Counted from the first letter of the stretch, positions 25,888 through 36,198 are shown. The stretch is 64,000 bases of DNA from Actinomycetes bacterium (GCA_021793395.1 JAJYSU010000003.1:1-64000); one strand, 5' to 3'. Numbers and translations are program-made. Notes: generated from the sequence alone by a model not told the origin.

Positions 25888-27184
25888 CAACAACAACACT
25901 GGTGCGCCGTACGAGGGGATCGATCCCGCGCTGTGGCGTGGACTGACCCAACGGCGCCTCTCGAGGCGTCAAGCACTTGGTGTGGCCGGCGGTGGTATCG
26001 CCGCCTCGCTCTTCCTGGCATCGGGTGCCGCCTCGGGCGCCTCGTTACCCAACGCCAAGGTGGGTAACGCGACGTGGTGGAAGAAGGAGAAGTTGCACCA
26101 TACAGTGAACTTTGCCAACTGGCCGCTCTACATCGACACGCTGAACGGTAAGTATCCGTCGTTGGAGCACTTCACACAGACGACGAAGATCAAGGTGAAC
26201 TACTTCCAGGTGATTGACGACAACACGTCCTTCTACGCCAAGATCCGACCATCGCTCGCCGCGGGCCAGTACACCGGTTACGACATTGTCGTCATGACCA
26301 ACAACAACCCGCCGTTGGGCTACCTCATGGAGCTGGGCTGGCTGGTTCCGCTTGATCACTCAATGATGCCCAACTTTAAGAAGTACGCGGGCCCGCTCGT
26401 GAAGAATCCCCCGTGGGATCGGGGGAACAAGTACACGATGGCCTGGCAGTCGGGGTGGACGTCGGTGGCCTACAACTCCAAGCAGGTGAAGGACCCCGGC
26501 GATAGCGTGCATATCTTGTTCGATAAGAAGTACGCCGGGCGCGTCGGCATGCTGAGCGACCCCTTCGAGCTCGGAAGCGTCGGCCTCCTGGCTCTGGGCA
26601 TCGAACCGGCATCGTCGACGGAGAAGGACTGGTCGAAGGCGGCGACGCTCCTGCAGAAGCAGAAGAGCGACGGTATTGTGGCCGCTTACTACGACCAGAG
26701 TTACATCCAGCACCTCAAGAACGGCGACGTCTGGGTGTCGCAGGCCTACTCCGGGGACATCTACCAGGCGAACCTGAGCGCTAAGTACAAGGATCTCGTC
26801 TTGATGATTCCCAAAGAGGGTCTCATGATGTGGACGGACAACATGTGCATTCCGCTCTACGCCCAGAATCCGAAGGACGCCATGACGTTGATGGACTACT
26901 ACTACAGCCCGGTCACGCAGTCTGTCGTCGAGTACTACAACGACTACATCTGCCCGGTGCCCGATGCCAAGCAGCAGCTCCTGCACCCCACGAGTTGGAA
27001 CAAGGCGGCACTGGCCAAACTCAAGCCTGAGATCGGGCTGCCAACCTCGGCCACCGCTGATTCGCCTCTGGTTTTCCCGTCGGGTCGTGAGGCCAAACTG
27101 ACCAAGACGTACTACCAGTTCAAGAACCAAGAGGAAATCAACACGTGGACCAACTTGTTCATGCCGATCATCCAGGGGGCGTAG
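25880..27184 (+). CDS. potD: Polyamine ABC transporter substrate-binding protein PotD (Tat-exported)
   Basis: A 434-residue extracellular solute-binding protein of the spermidine/putrescine type. A twin-arginine signal is present (RLSRRQALGVAGGGIAASLF). The mature chain has NFANWPLYIDTLNGK, where the Trp belongs to the polyamine-binding cleft, and YDIVVMTNNNPPLGYLMELG. Ligand-site acidic and aromatic residues are expected near SYIQHLKNGDVWVSQAYSGD and MMWTDNMCIPLYA. The start ATG lies eight bases inside the potA end. Tat export implies cofactor-independent folding before secretion. Confidence 0.93.
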   Translation: MSDNNNTGAPYEGIDPALWRGLTQRRLSRRQALGVAGGGIAASLFLASGAASGASLPNAKVGNATWWKKEKLHHTVNFANWPLYIDTLNGKYPSLEHFTQTTKIKVNYFQVIDDNTSFYAKIRPSLAAGQYTGYDIVVMTNNNPPLGYLMELGWLVPLDHSMMPNFKKYAGPLVKNPPWDRGNKYTMAWQSGWTSVAYNSKQVKDPGDSVHILFDKKYAGRVGMLSDPFELGSVGLLALGIEPASSTEKDWSKAATLLQKQKSDGIVAAYYDQSYIQHLKNGDVWVSQAYSGDIYQANLSAKYKDLVLMIPKEGLMMWTDNMCIPLYAQNPKDAMTLMDYYYSPVTQSVVEYYNDYICPVPDAKQQLLHPTSWNKAALAKLKPEIGLPTSATADSPLVFPSGREAKLTKTYYQFKNQEEINTWTNLFMPIIQGA

Positions 27185-28062
27185 AGCGTACTCACCACCG
27201 CCGGGGCTCGTGGGGTAAGCGCCTGGCGCCGTACCTGCTGAGTCTTCCGGCGGTGGTGTGGCTGCTGTTGTTGTTCCTGGTACCACTCGCGATCATGTTG
27301 TCGCTCTCACTCAAGACGTGCAACCCCGCCTCGGGGACGTGCTACATGACGTGGAGTTGGGGCGAGTTACCGCATCAGGTGAACCTTTACCGCACCCAAT
27401 TCATCACCAGCCTGGAGTACGCGGCTGCCGCGACGATCGTCGATCTGGTCGTGTCGTTTCCCATCGCGTACTGGATCGCGTTCCACGGCGGGCGCAAGAA
27501 GAACTTCTTCTTGATGATGCTGCTTGTGCCGTTCTTCGTGTCGTTCGTGATCCGTACGCTGGTGTGGGAGTTCATCCTTTCCAACAATGGGTTCTTCATG
27601 ACCTTCCTGCGTCACGCGCACCTCATCTCGGCGAACTTCCACGTTCTGGGCACGGGGTACGCGGTCATCGCGGGGCTCTCCTACAACTATCTTCCCTTCA
27701 CTGCGTTGCCGTTGTACGTGGCACTCGAGAGAATCGATCGGCGGGTCCTTGAAGCCGCGTACGACCTCTACGCGTCGCGGCGTGAAGCCTTTCAACGAGT
27801 CATCGTGCCCCTCGCGATACCGGGTATCTTCGCGGCGTTTCTCCTCACCTTTATTCCGGCCTTCGGGGACTACGTCAACCAGCAGATCCTGGGCGGCACG
27901 TCGAGCACGATGATCGGTACCGTTATTCAGAACACCTTCCTTGTGACCGGTGATTACGCCGCCGGCTCGTCGTTGTCGGTGGTGCTGCTGGTGATATCGC
28001 TGTTGGGGATCTGGCTCTACGCGAGAGTGCTGGGGTCGAGATCGATTGAGGAGTACCTGTGA
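27145..28062 (+). CDS. potB: Polyamine ABC transporter permease PotB
   Basis: A 305-residue binding-protein-dependent permease with six hydrophobic segments, beginning LLSLPAVVWLLLLFLVPLAI. The EAA loop that contacts PotA is RVLEAAYDLYASRREAFQRV followed by IVPLAIPGI. The only start codon in frame before the first helix is the GTG at 27145, which overlaps the potD end by 40 bases. That is longer than usual, so translational coupling is likely. Works with PotC to form the channel. Confidence 0.9.
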   Translation: MDQLVHADHPGGVERTHHRRGSWGKRLAPYLLSLPAVVWLLLLFLVPLAIMLSLSLKTCNPASGTCYMTWSWGELPHQVNLYRTQFITSLEYAAAATIVDLVVSFPIAYWIAFHGGRKKNFFLMMLLVPFFVSFVIRTLVWEFILSNNGFFMTFLRHAHLISANFHVLGTGYAVIAGLSYNYLPFTALPLYVALERIDRRVLEAAYDLYASRREAFQRVIVPLAIPGIFAAFLLTFIPAFGDYVNQQILGGTSSTMIGTVIQNTFLVTGDYAAGSSLSVVLLVISLLGIWLYARVLGSRSIEEYL

Positions 28063-28922
28063 GCGTGCTAACGGAGTCCGCGCCCACCGCCGCGGCGCCA
28101 ACGGTGGTACCACCGGAGCGGCGACCTCGCCATTGGGGGCGTTTCGTCCTGCCCACGTACTCGTGGCTGGTCATCGCGTACCTGGTGTTTCCCATCGCCG
28201 TGATGTTCGTCTATAGCTTCAATAGGTCAGTCGGCGGCGTGCCGCAGGTGAGCTTCTCGTGGAACGGCTTCACGACCCTGTGGTATCGCGAATGGAATAG
28301 TGCTCCGGGACTAAGTGCGTCGTTCTGGCTGTCGATTCGCCTCGCGGTGATTGCGACCATCGTCTCGGCGATTCTTGGCACCTTGCTGGCGATAGCTCTC
28401 GTGCGCTACCGCCCGAAGCAGTTCCACGGAAAAGGGGTTATCGAGCAGATTCTTTTTATCAATATTGCGGCGCCCGAGATCGTGATGGGTGCGTCGCTGC
28501 TGGGACTTTTCGTGACTTTCAACATTGGTCGCGGCTTTCTCACACTGGTGCTCGCGCACGTGATGTTCTGCATTGCTTACGTGACGGTAACAGTTCGGGC
28601 TCGACTCGCCGGCTTCGACCGTTCTCTGGAGGAGGCGTCGTACGATCTCGGTGCCGGGCCGCTCACGACTTTTCGCAGGATTACTTTGCCCATGATCATG
28701 CCGGGTGTCTTGGCGGGGGCGCTGATGGCGTTCGCTCTGTCGATCGACGACTTCATCACGTCGAACTTCGTCAGCGGCACGAGTACCCCGTTCCCGGTAT
28801 TGATCTACGCCTCGACACGCGTGGGAATTCCGCCGCAAGTGTTCGTGTTCGGAACCGTGATCTTCTCGGTGGGGATTCTCCTCGCGCTGTCGAGCCTGGT
28901 GATTGGCCGCAAGGGGACCTGA
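28059..28922 (+). CDS. potC: Polyamine ABC transporter permease PotC
   Basis: A 287-residue permease with six hydrophobic segments, partner of PotB. The EAA loop is RSLEEASYDLGAGPLTTFRR followed by ITLPMIMPGVL. Another conserved block is FALSIDDFITSNFVSG, typical of PotC. The start GTG overlaps the potB stop (GTGA). The last gene of the operon; a hairpin follows the stop codon. Confidence 0.93.
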   Translation: MSVLTESAPTAAAPTVVPPERRPRHWGRFVLPTYSWLVIAYLVFPIAVMFVYSFNRSVGGVPQVSFSWNGFTTLWYREWNSAPGLSASFWLSIRLAVIATIVSAILGTLLAIALVRYRPKQFHGKGVIEQILFINIAAPEIVMGASLLGLFVTFNIGRGFLTLVLAHVMFCIAYVTVTVRARLAGFDRSLEEASYDLGAGPLTTFRRITLPMIMPGVLAGALMAFALSIDDFITSNFVSGTSTPFPVLIYASTRVGIPPQVFVFGTVIFSVGILLALSSLVIGRKGT

Positions 28923-28925
28923 GAT

Positions 28926-28950
28926 GGTGGGTGGCCCACTCCCGCCCACC
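28926..28950 (+). terminator. Hairpin after potC
   Basis: GGTGGGTGG (28926-28934) pairs with CCGCCCACC (28942-28950), nine pairs including one G-T, loop of seven. No T-tract. Position just after the potC stop and before the convergent tRNA-Pro suggests termination. Confidence 0.5.
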
Positions 28951-28979
28951 GGAGGCGGCGTCCCCGGTGGCTCAGTTGG

Positions 28980-29054
28980 TCGGGGCGCCCGGATTCGAAC
29001 CGGGGACCTCGTGCTCCCAAAGCACGCGCGCTAACCAAGCTGCGCTACGCCCCG
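28980..29054 (-). tRNA. tRNA-Pro (anticodon TGG)
   Basis: Cloverleaf on the minus strand: acceptor CGGGGCG pairing with CGCCCCG, anticodon stem CGTGC/GCACG with loop TTTGGGA, and T arm CCCGG-TTCGAAT-CCGGG. The anticodon TGG reads CCA. The discriminator is A. It is convergent with potC. Confidence 0.93.
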
Positions 29055-29186
29055 CGACCTTCTACGACGACGTCGACGCTACTACGCCGCTCACGCAGTG
29101 GTTGTCCTGGTTCGCTAGGGTGACGCCGCTCGCCGGTGGTACAGTCACCTGCGCGTCATCGTCTTCGACACCAGAGGGGTGGGACT

Positions 29187-30005
29187 GTGGCAACACCGTA
29201 CGAGTGGATTGTGGACGCCCTGGATGAGACGTGGCAGGCGACGGACCGAGTGTTGCGCTCGCGACCGCCCGAGGCGTATGACGCTCCTACCTCGTGTCCC
29301 GGTTGGAGTGTGCGCGACGTGCTGAGTCACCTCGTGGGCTTCGAGGCGTTTCTGCAAGGTGAGCCCGTTCCACCTCACGACGGCGAGTGGCCCGAGTACG
29401 TGCGCAACTCGATCGGCGAGATGAACGAGGCATTCGTCGAAGCGCACCGTCGTGAGCCAGGTGACGCCGTACTCGATCAGTTTCGTGAGGTGACCCGCCT
29501 CGCGGTACGTCGTTTGCGAGGACTGTCGCTCGACGAATGGGAAGTGGTGGGGTGGAGCCCGGAGGGACCGCGTCCGTACCACCGCTTCCAGGAGACCCGT
29601 CTACTCGATAGCTGGATTCACCTCCAGGACATTCGCGACGCGCTTCTCGAGCCCGCCGACGACCATGGCGTCGGCGAGGAGGTCGTGGTCAATCGCTTCG
29701 AAGCGGCTCTGCCCTACGTGGTGGGACGGGCGATGGGCGCCCCCGACGGCACGGTGGTGCGAATCTCTCTGACGGGGCGACTCGCGCGTAGCGTCAACCT
29801 TGAGGTGACGGGTGGTCGAGCGAGTTCGGTGGCGTCGTCGTCGAACCCGCCCACGTTGGAGATCGTCACTCCCGTGGCCCTCTTTTGGCGTCGCGCCGCG
29901 GGACGGATCGACGCGGAAGCCTTTTTGCGCGCGTCGGCGACTGAGGTGCGCGGAGACCGAGAACTCGCGCGGGAGTTCTCGCGGGCGCTCGCGATTATGC
30001 CCTAG
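29187..30005 (+). CDS. Maleylpyruvate isomerase / mycothiol-dependent DinB-fold family protein
   Basis: A 272-residue protein of the actinobacterial family that pairs an N-terminal DinB-like four-helix domain with a small C-terminal domain. Signs are PTSCPGWSVRDVLSHLVGFE, with the conserved CPGWxVxDVxxHL metal-site motif, and RLLDSWIHLQDIRDALLEP, where the D..H.QDIR motif supplies the other ligands. Some relatives use mycothiol as cofactor in maleylpyruvate isomerisation or thiol transfer; the reaction here is not known. GTG start preceded by GAGGGGTGGGA; TACAGT at 29140-29145 is a candidate -10. Confidence 0.85.
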   Translation: MATPYEWIVDALDETWQATDRVLRSRPPEAYDAPTSCPGWSVRDVLSHLVGFEAFLQGEPVPPHDGEWPEYVRNSIGEMNEAFVEAHRREPGDAVLDQFREVTRLAVRRLRGLSLDEWEVVGWSPEGPRPYHRFQETRLLDSWIHLQDIRDALLEPADDHGVGEEVVVNRFEAALPYVVGRAMGAPDGTVVRISLTGRLARSVNLEVTGGRASSVASSSNPPTLEIVTPVALFWRRAAGRIDAEAFLRASATEVRGDRELAREFSRALAIMP

Positions 30006-30021
30006 AGGTCCGGGTGTCCGG

Positions 30022-30027
30022 TAGGCT
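30022..30027 (+). promoter_or_regulatory. tig promoter -10
   Basis: TAGGCT, ten bases before the tig ATG. The downstream bases AGCAA and the spacing closely resemble those before rplU. Confidence 0.55.
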
Positions 30028-30037
30028 AGCAACCCTT

Positions 30038-31372
30038 ATGGACGCCACCGTATCGAACCTGGAGAATCACCGCAGCAAGATCGTCGTCGAGGTGGACGAC
30101 GCGGAGATGGAAGCCGCAATGGACCAGGCGGCCGTTGCCCTCGGAAAGCAGATTGCCATTAAGGGTTTTCGACGAGGGAAGGTTCCTCGTAGCGTGCTGG
30201 TCGCGCACTTGGGCGGTGTGGGTGCGCTACGTGCCGAGGCAATTCGCTCCTCGCTTCCGGACTTTTACGCTCGGGCGGTGGCCGATACGCGTCTCGATCC
30301 CATTGGTCAGCCCGAGGTTGATATCACCGCCGGTGAACAGGAGGGCCGTCTGGTCTTTGAGGCGACCGTCGAGGTGCGGCCCGAGGTGGCGCTGGTGGGC
30401 TACGAGTCACTTCGCGTGGCGATACCTTCGCCCCACGTGCCCGACGATGAGGTTCAGGCGCAACTGGATCGTTTCCGCGAGACGGACGCGGTTCTGCGTG
30501 ACGTGGATCGTCCGATCGTCACCGACGACCTGGTGACGATGGACGTACGGGTGACCGAGGTGGGTACCGAGGCTGAGCCCTTGGAGATGAGCGACTTCAT
30601 GTACACCGTGGGATCCGAGGCCATTACCTCGGGCGTGGATGAGCTCATCGTGGGGTTGCGTGCGGGAGAGGATCTGCACTTGAACGGCACGCTGCCCAGC
30701 GGAGCCGCCGCGAGTTACGACCTCACTCTGAAGCAGGTGAAGGAGCGGGAGCTACCCGAGTTCACCGACGAGTGGGTGGCGGAGAATACCGAGTGGACGA
30801 CGGTGGACGAGATGCGCGAGGAAGTGATGAGCCAGCTGCAGCAGCGCAAGCTGGCGGAGTCGCGGCTGGCTCAGCGCGACGCGATGCTGGTGGCTCTGTC
30901 GGATCTGGTGGCACCGAACGAGGTACCCGAGGTCCTGGTGGCCGCGGAGACTGACGAGAGGCTGCACGACCTGGGTCATCGACTCTCGGAGCAGAAGATT
31001 GACCTTGAGACGTTTCTGCGCGTTACCGGCCAGGCCCCCGATGACTTGTTGGCGCGACTGCGCGAGGATGCTCAACGAGCGGTTCGCGTGGACCTCGCTC
31101 TGCGGGCTCTGGCGCGTGCCGAGGGTCTCGAGCCGACACCCGAGGAGGTCGCCGAGGAGTTGGAGAGTACGGCCGCCTCGATGGGCGTGGACGCCGAAAC
31201 CCTGCGCGCCAACCTGCGCGATAGTGGTCGGGTCGCGGCCTTTGACGCCGAGGTGGCCAAGATGAAGGCGTCGCGGTGGCTCGCCGAGCACGTGACGTAC
31301 GTTGACCCCGAAGGGGTGGCGATTGATCCTCGGCTACTCGCGCCGGACGAGTCGGATGACGAAGACGAATAG
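30038..31372 (+). CDS. tig: Trigger factor
   Basis: A 444-residue ribosome-associated folding chaperone and peptidyl-prolyl isomerase. The ribosome-binding signature is KGFRRGKVPRSVL near residue 50. The middle FKBP-like domain spans roughly 155-240 (DDLVTMDVRVTEV, then DELIVGLRAGE). The C-terminal helical arms follow from FTDEWVAENTEW. The tail is acidic (DESDDEDE). The stop codon TAG is also the first part of the clpP -10 hexamer. Co-location with clpP and clpX is a classic proteostasis arrangement. Confidence 0.95.
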   Translation: MDATVSNLENHRSKIVVEVDDAEMEAAMDQAAVALGKQIAIKGFRRGKVPRSVLVAHLGGVGALRAEAIRSSLPDFYARAVADTRLDPIGQPEVDITAGEQEGRLVFEATVEVRPEVALVGYESLRVAIPSPHVPDDEVQAQLDRFRETDAVLRDVDRPIVTDDLVTMDVRVTEVGTEAEPLEMSDFMYTVGSEAITSGVDELIVGLRAGEDLHLNGTLPSGAAASYDLTLKQVKERELPEFTDEWVAENTEWTTVDEMREEVMSQLQQRKLAESRLAQRDAMLVALSDLVAPNEVPEVLVAAETDERLHDLGHRLSEQKIDLETFLRVTGQAPDDLLARLREDAQRAVRVDLALRALARAEGLEPTPEEVAEELESTAASMGVDAETLRANLRDSGRVAAFDAEVAKMKASRWLAEHVTYVDPEGVAIDPRLLAPDESDDEDE

Positions 31373-31375
31373 GGT
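31370..31375 (+). promoter_or_regulatory. Leaderless clpP promoter overlapping tig stop
   Basis: TAGGGT ends six bases before the clpP GTG. Its TAG is the tig stop codon. AGGAG in the spacer could also act as a ribosome site on the read-through transcript. Confidence 0.5.
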
Positions 31376-31381
31376 AGGAGC

Positions 31382-31990
31382 GTGAACGACACTCTTCGCC
31401 CGCAGAACTATCTCGTCCCGACCGTTGTCGAATCGTCTAACCGCGGCGAGCGGGCTTACGACTTGTACAGCCGGCTGTTGCGCGAGCGCATTATTTTCCT
31501 CGGGACCCCGATTGACGATACGGTCGCGAATCTGGTCTGTGCTCAGATGCTCTTCCTCGAATCCGAAGACCCCGATAAGGACATCAACCTCTACATCAAC
31601 TCGCCGGGCGGCGACATCACGGGTCTGTTGGCGATCTACGACACGATGAAGTACATCAAGCCCGACGTGTCGACTTTCTGCTTCGGCCAGGCGGCGTCGG
31701 CGGCGGCCGTGCTACTCGGGGCGGGCGCGAAGGGTAAGCGCTACGCACTCCCGCACACGCGTGTCCTCATGCACCAGCCCTGGGGTGGCGTGGGTGGTCA
31801 GGCCTCGGACATCGAGATCCAGGCGCGCGAGATACTTCGAATGAAGGACATGCTTAATCAGATGCTCTCGCACGATACCGGACAGAGCGAGGAGCGCATC
31901 GCCAAAGACACGGATCGTGACTTCATCCTCGAGGCCGACGAGGCCGTCGAGTACGGCCTGATCGACGAGGTTATCTCGCGACGACCCTAG
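31382..31990 (+). CDS. clpP: ATP-dependent Clp protease proteolytic subunit ClpP
   Basis: A 202-residue serine protease subunit. Catalytic residues are visible: Ser in [13 protein letters not shown], His in [13 protein letters not shown] and Asp in [12 protein letters not shown]. The N-terminal loop region is [17 protein letters not shown] and the handle has [16 protein letters not shown]. It forms the barrel that ClpX and ClpC-type unfoldases feed. Only one clpP copy is visible here; actinobacteria often have two. Confidence 0.95.
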   Translation: MNDTLRPQNYLVPTVVESSNRGERAYDLYSRLLRERIIFLGTPIDDTVANLVCAQMLFLESEDPDKDINLYINSPGGDITGLLAIYDTMKYIKPDVSTFCFGQAASAAAVLLGAGAKGKRYALPHTRVLMHQPWGGVGGQASDIEIQAREILRMKDMLNQMLSHDTGQSEERIAKDTDRDFILEADEAVEYGLIDEVISRRP

Positions 31991-32021
31991 GTTCCCCGTT
32001 GCGGGGGGTACGAGAACCTAG
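31987..32021. terminator. Hairpin between clpP and clpX
   Basis: CTAGGTTC (31987-31994) pairs with GAACCTAG (32014-32021); inside, CCCG pairs with CGGG. The stem includes the clpP stop codon. It may attenuate transcription into clpX, which has a candidate -10 TAGAAT at 32019-32024. Confidence 0.5.
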
Positions 32022-32058
32022 AATAGATTAGGTCACTAGTCGCGTCAGAGGGGTAGTT

Positions 32059-33312
<1,254 letters not shown>

Positions 33313-34653
33313 GTGGTGCGCTTCGACTCCTACGACGAGGCTCTGAACTGGCTGGAGGGCCACGTTGATTTCGAGCGCGTCGCACCCAATCATCAGCTGA
33401 CTCCCACGCTGCAACCGATCCGTGACGTACTCGCCGCTCTCGCCGATCCCCATCACGACTACCCGAGCGTTCACGTCACCGGTACCAACGGCAAGGGGAC
33501 CACGACCACCCTGGTGAGCGCGTTGCTTCTGGCGACGGGGCTTCGTGTGGGGACCTTTACGAGTCCCGACTTGCACGCGGTGAACGAACGTATTGCGGTA
33601 AACGGGGAGCCACTCGGCGACGACGTGTTCGTGTCACTGATGGGTCGCTTGGCCGACGTCGAGTCGACCGGCGCGCCGCGCCTTACGCGTTTTGAGTTGT
33701 TGACGGTAGCGGGTTTCCTGCATTTTTCCGACGAGGGCGTCGATGTCGCCGTCGTCGAGGTGGGCATGGGCGGGACCTGGGACTCGACCAATGTGATCGA
33801 CGCACCGGTGGCGGTGTTGACCAATGTTGACCTCGACCATACGTTGGTTTTAGGAACGACGGTACGTGAGATCGCGACGGATAAAGTCGGTATCTTTCGT
33901 CCCGGTGCCGTGGCCGTTCTCGGTACTGAGGACGCCGTGGTCGTCGAAGTGGCGATGGACCGATGCCGTACTCTGGGCACCCGGCTACTGCGCCGTGGCG
34001 TCGAGTTTGACCTGGAGAGCAACGACCTGGCCGTCGGCGGTCGCGTGATCAGCGTGCGGACGCCCGACGCGCACTACGAGGACATCCTGCTGACTCTGCA
34101 CGGAATACATCAGGGATCTAACGCCGCTACCGCCATCGCCGCTACCGAAGCGTTTCTGGGCCGCGCGTTGGGCGAGCAGGTAGTGCGCGACGCGTTCGGC
34201 GCCGCGCGTATGCCGGGGCGTCTCGAGGTGGTGGCTCGCCATCCGATGATCGTGGTAGACGGTGCGCATAATCCCGCGGGCGTTCGCGCACTCGCGGCGT
34301 CGCTCGACGGAGCATTCGACCTCGCCGGCGTGCGACGATGCGTGGTCGGTATGTTGAGCGGGCGTGACGTTGACGAGATGGTGGCACCGCTCGTCACCAT
34401 GGGCGTTCGGGAGTTTCACTGCTGCGCACCCACGTCGCCGCGTGCGGTGTCGGCGTCGCAGGTGGTGGCGGCGTTGACGCGAGCGGGTGCGCTCGCCTAC
34501 GAGCACCCGTCGGCGAGCGCCGCGCTCGCCCACGCGCGCGAGCGCTCGAGCGACGACGACCTCATCGTGGTCACCGGCAGCCTCTACCTCGTCGGCGAAG
34601 TGCGCGGCGAGCTGTTGGGCATCGCGTCTCGTCACGTTCGCGGGGGCTGTTAG
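33313..34653 (+). CDS. folC: Folylpolyglutamate synthase / dihydrofolate synthase
   Basis: A 446-residue Mur-ligase-family enzyme adding glutamate to folates. The ATP loop is HVTGTNGKGTTTTLVSALL near residue 55, with TFTSPDLHAVNERIAVNG as the folate-site loop and VEVGMGGTWDSTNVIDAP. The C-terminal domain starts after PGRLEVVARHPMIVVDGAHN. It starts right after the clpX stop with two adjacent GTG codons (33313, 33316); either could be used. No valyl-tRNA synthetase is seen before it, as would be usual in other actinobacteria. Confidence 0.92.
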   Translation: MVRFDSYDEALNWLEGHVDFERVAPNHQLTPTLQPIRDVLAALADPHHDYPSVHVTGTNGKGTTTTLVSALLLATGLRVGTFTSPDLHAVNERIAVNGEPLGDDVFVSLMGRLADVESTGAPRLTRFELLTVAGFLHFSDEGVDVAVVEVGMGGTWDSTNVIDAPVAVLTNVDLDHTLVLGTTVREIATDKVGIFRPGAVAVLGTEDAVVVEVAMDRCRTLGTRLLRRGVEFDLESNDLAVGGRVISVRTPDAHYEDILLTLHGIHQGSNAATAIAATEAFLGRALGEQVVRDAFGAARMPGRLEVVARHPMIVVDGAHNPAGVRALAASLDGAFDLAGVRRCVVGMLSGRDVDEMVAPLVTMGVREFHCCAPTSPRAVSASQVVAALTRAGALAYEHPSASAALAHARERSSDDDLIVVTGSLYLVGEVRGELLGIASRHVRGGC

Positions 34654-34664
34654 ATTTCTTCGTC

Positions 34665-35075
34665 GTGAACAGAACGCTGGTTATCGTAAAACCCGACGCC
34701 GTCGAGCGGGGGCTCGTCGGCGACATCCTTGGTCGACTCGAGCGCAAGGGCCTGCGACTCGTCGCGGTCCAGTTGCGCCTGCTGGATGCGCAGACCGCTC
34801 GACGTCACTACGCCGAGCATGTGGGGCGTGAGTATTTCGACGCGCTGGTGACCTTTATCACACGCTCGCCGGTTGTGGTGGTGGTCGTGGAGGGGCCCGA
34901 CGACACGTGGCGTCTCGTGCGCCAACTGATGGGAGACAAGAATCCGGCCGACGCCAGCCCCGGAACGATTCGCGGGGATTTGGCGTCGCGCATGGCGGAG
35001 AACCTCATTCACGGCTCGGATTCCTCCGACGCCGCCCGTCGTGAGATTGAAATCTTCTTTCCCGAACTGGCCTGA
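34665..35075 (+). CDS. ndk: Nucleoside diphosphate kinase
   Basis: A 136-residue enzyme that transfers phosphate between nucleoside di- and triphosphates. The start is RTLVIVKPDAVERGLVGDI, with the ATP-site Lys in KPD. The phospho-His is in MAENLIHGSDSSDAARREI. The C-terminus is FFPEL. TAGATT eight bases before the GTG is a near-leaderless promoter candidate. It lies 11 bases behind folC. Confidence 0.96.
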   Translation: MNRTLVIVKPDAVERGLVGDILGRLERKGLRLVAVQLRLLDAQTARRHYAEHVGREYFDALVTFITRSPVVVVVVEGPDDTWRLVRQLMGDKNPADASPGTIRGDLASRMAENLIHGSDSSDAARREIEIFFPELA

Positions 35076-35109
35076 CGCGGTCCAGTGGTGGCGTGGGGTC
35101 ATCTTGCCC

Positions 35110-35163
35110 TAGCCTGGTGGGTAGAGGAGGGGGTACGTGAGCCCCCCTCGCTAGAGAGTTCCT
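35110..35163 (+). promoter_or_regulatory. mreB promoter and structured leader
   Basis: TAGCCT (35110-35115) is a -10 candidate. The leader of about 40 bases contains GAGGGGG (35127-35133) pairing with CCCCCTC (35143-35149), which hides the best ribosome-site-like sequence. A 5-codon frame GTG AGC CCC CCT CGC TAG runs through the hairpin. The same TAGCCTGGTGGG sequence precedes the rne leader at 39750. Confidence 0.45.
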
Positions 35164-36195
35164 ATGGTTGAGAGTCGATTTTCATTGCTCGGTCGCGACA
35201 TGGCGGTCGATCTCGGCACGGCAAATACCCTCGTGTACGTGCGCGGTCGCGGCATCATCCTGAATGAGCCGTCGGTGGTCGCCATTGACGTCAAAGACGG
35301 CAAACCGCTCGCCGTGGGAGCTGAAGCCAAGCGTATGATCGGCCGCACGCCGAGCAACATTCAGGCGATTCGTCCACTCAAGGACGGCGTGATCGCGGAC
35401 TTTGAGATCTGCGAGAAGATGCTTCGCTACTTTATCCATCGCGTTCACCAGCGTCGTTTCGCGAAGCCGCGGATGGTGATCTGCGTGCCGTCGGGTATCA
35501 CGGGCGTGGAGCAGCGAGCGGTCATGGAGGCGGCGGAGTTCGCGGGTGCGCGTAAGGCGTATATCATCGAGGAGCCAATGGCGGCGGCGATTGGGGCGGG
35601 ACTGCCGATTCACGAACCCAGCGGAAATATGGTGGTCGACATCGGTGGCGGTACGACCGAGGTCGCCGTTATTTCGCTGGGCGGTATCGTGACCAGCCAG
35701 TCGATCCGCATCGGCGGTGACGAACTTGACGAGGCGATCGTGGCGTTCGTGAAGAAGGAGTTCCAACTGGCGCTCGGAGAACGAACGGCAGAGGAGATCA
35801 AAATTCAACTGGGATCGGCCTACCCTCTCGAGCAAGAGTTGCGTGCGGAAATTAGGGGCCGTGACCTCGTGACCGGACTACCCAAGACGGTGGTGATCTC
35901 GACGGAGCAGATTCGTCAGGCGATCGAGGAGCCGGTCCAAGCTATCGTCGACGCGGTCAAAGTGACGCTCGATCGCACTCCGCCCGAGTTGTCCTCGGAC
36001 CTGATGGAGCAGGGGATCGTCTTGACCGGAGGGGGCGCCCTGTTAAACGGGATCGCCCAGCGTCTCGAGTTCGAGACGAATATGCCGATCATCGTGGCTA
36101 ATGACCCGCTGAATTGCGTGGCGCTCGGTAGTGGCATGTGCCTGGAGGAACTCGAGAGTTTCGCCCGCATGTTGAAGTCCAGTCCTTCGCGATAA
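35164..36195 (+). CDS. mreB: Rod shape-determining protein MreB
   Basis: A 343-residue actin-like ATPase that guides lateral wall synthesis. Phosphate-1 loop is DMAVDLGTANTLVYVRGRG, followed by RPLKDGVIADFE, the Phosphate-2 segment in GNMVVDIGGGTTEVAVISLG, and ILTGGGALLNGIAQRLE-type (IVLTGGGALLNGI) adenine-site motif. First gene of the mreBCD-mrdA cluster; presence implies a rod-shaped cell with lateral wall growth, unlike apically growing mycobacteria, which lack mreB. Confidence 0.96.
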   Translation: MVESRFSLLGRDMAVDLGTANTLVYVRGRGIILNEPSVVAIDVKDGKPLAVGAEAKRMIGRTPSNIQAIRPLKDGVIADFEICEKMLRYFIHRVHQRRFAKPRMVICVPSGITGVEQRAVMEAAEFAGARKAYIIEEPMAAAIGAGLPIHEPSGNMVVDIGGGTTEVAVISLGGIVTSQSIRIGGDELDEAIVAFVKKEFQLALGERTAEEIKIQLGSAYPLEQELRAEIRGRDLVTGLPKTVVISTEQIRQAIEEPVQAIVDAVKVTLDRTPPELSSDLMEQGIVLTGGGALLNGIAQRLEFETNMPIIVANDPLNCVALGSGMCLEELESFARMLKSSPSR

Positions 36196-36198
36196 GAC

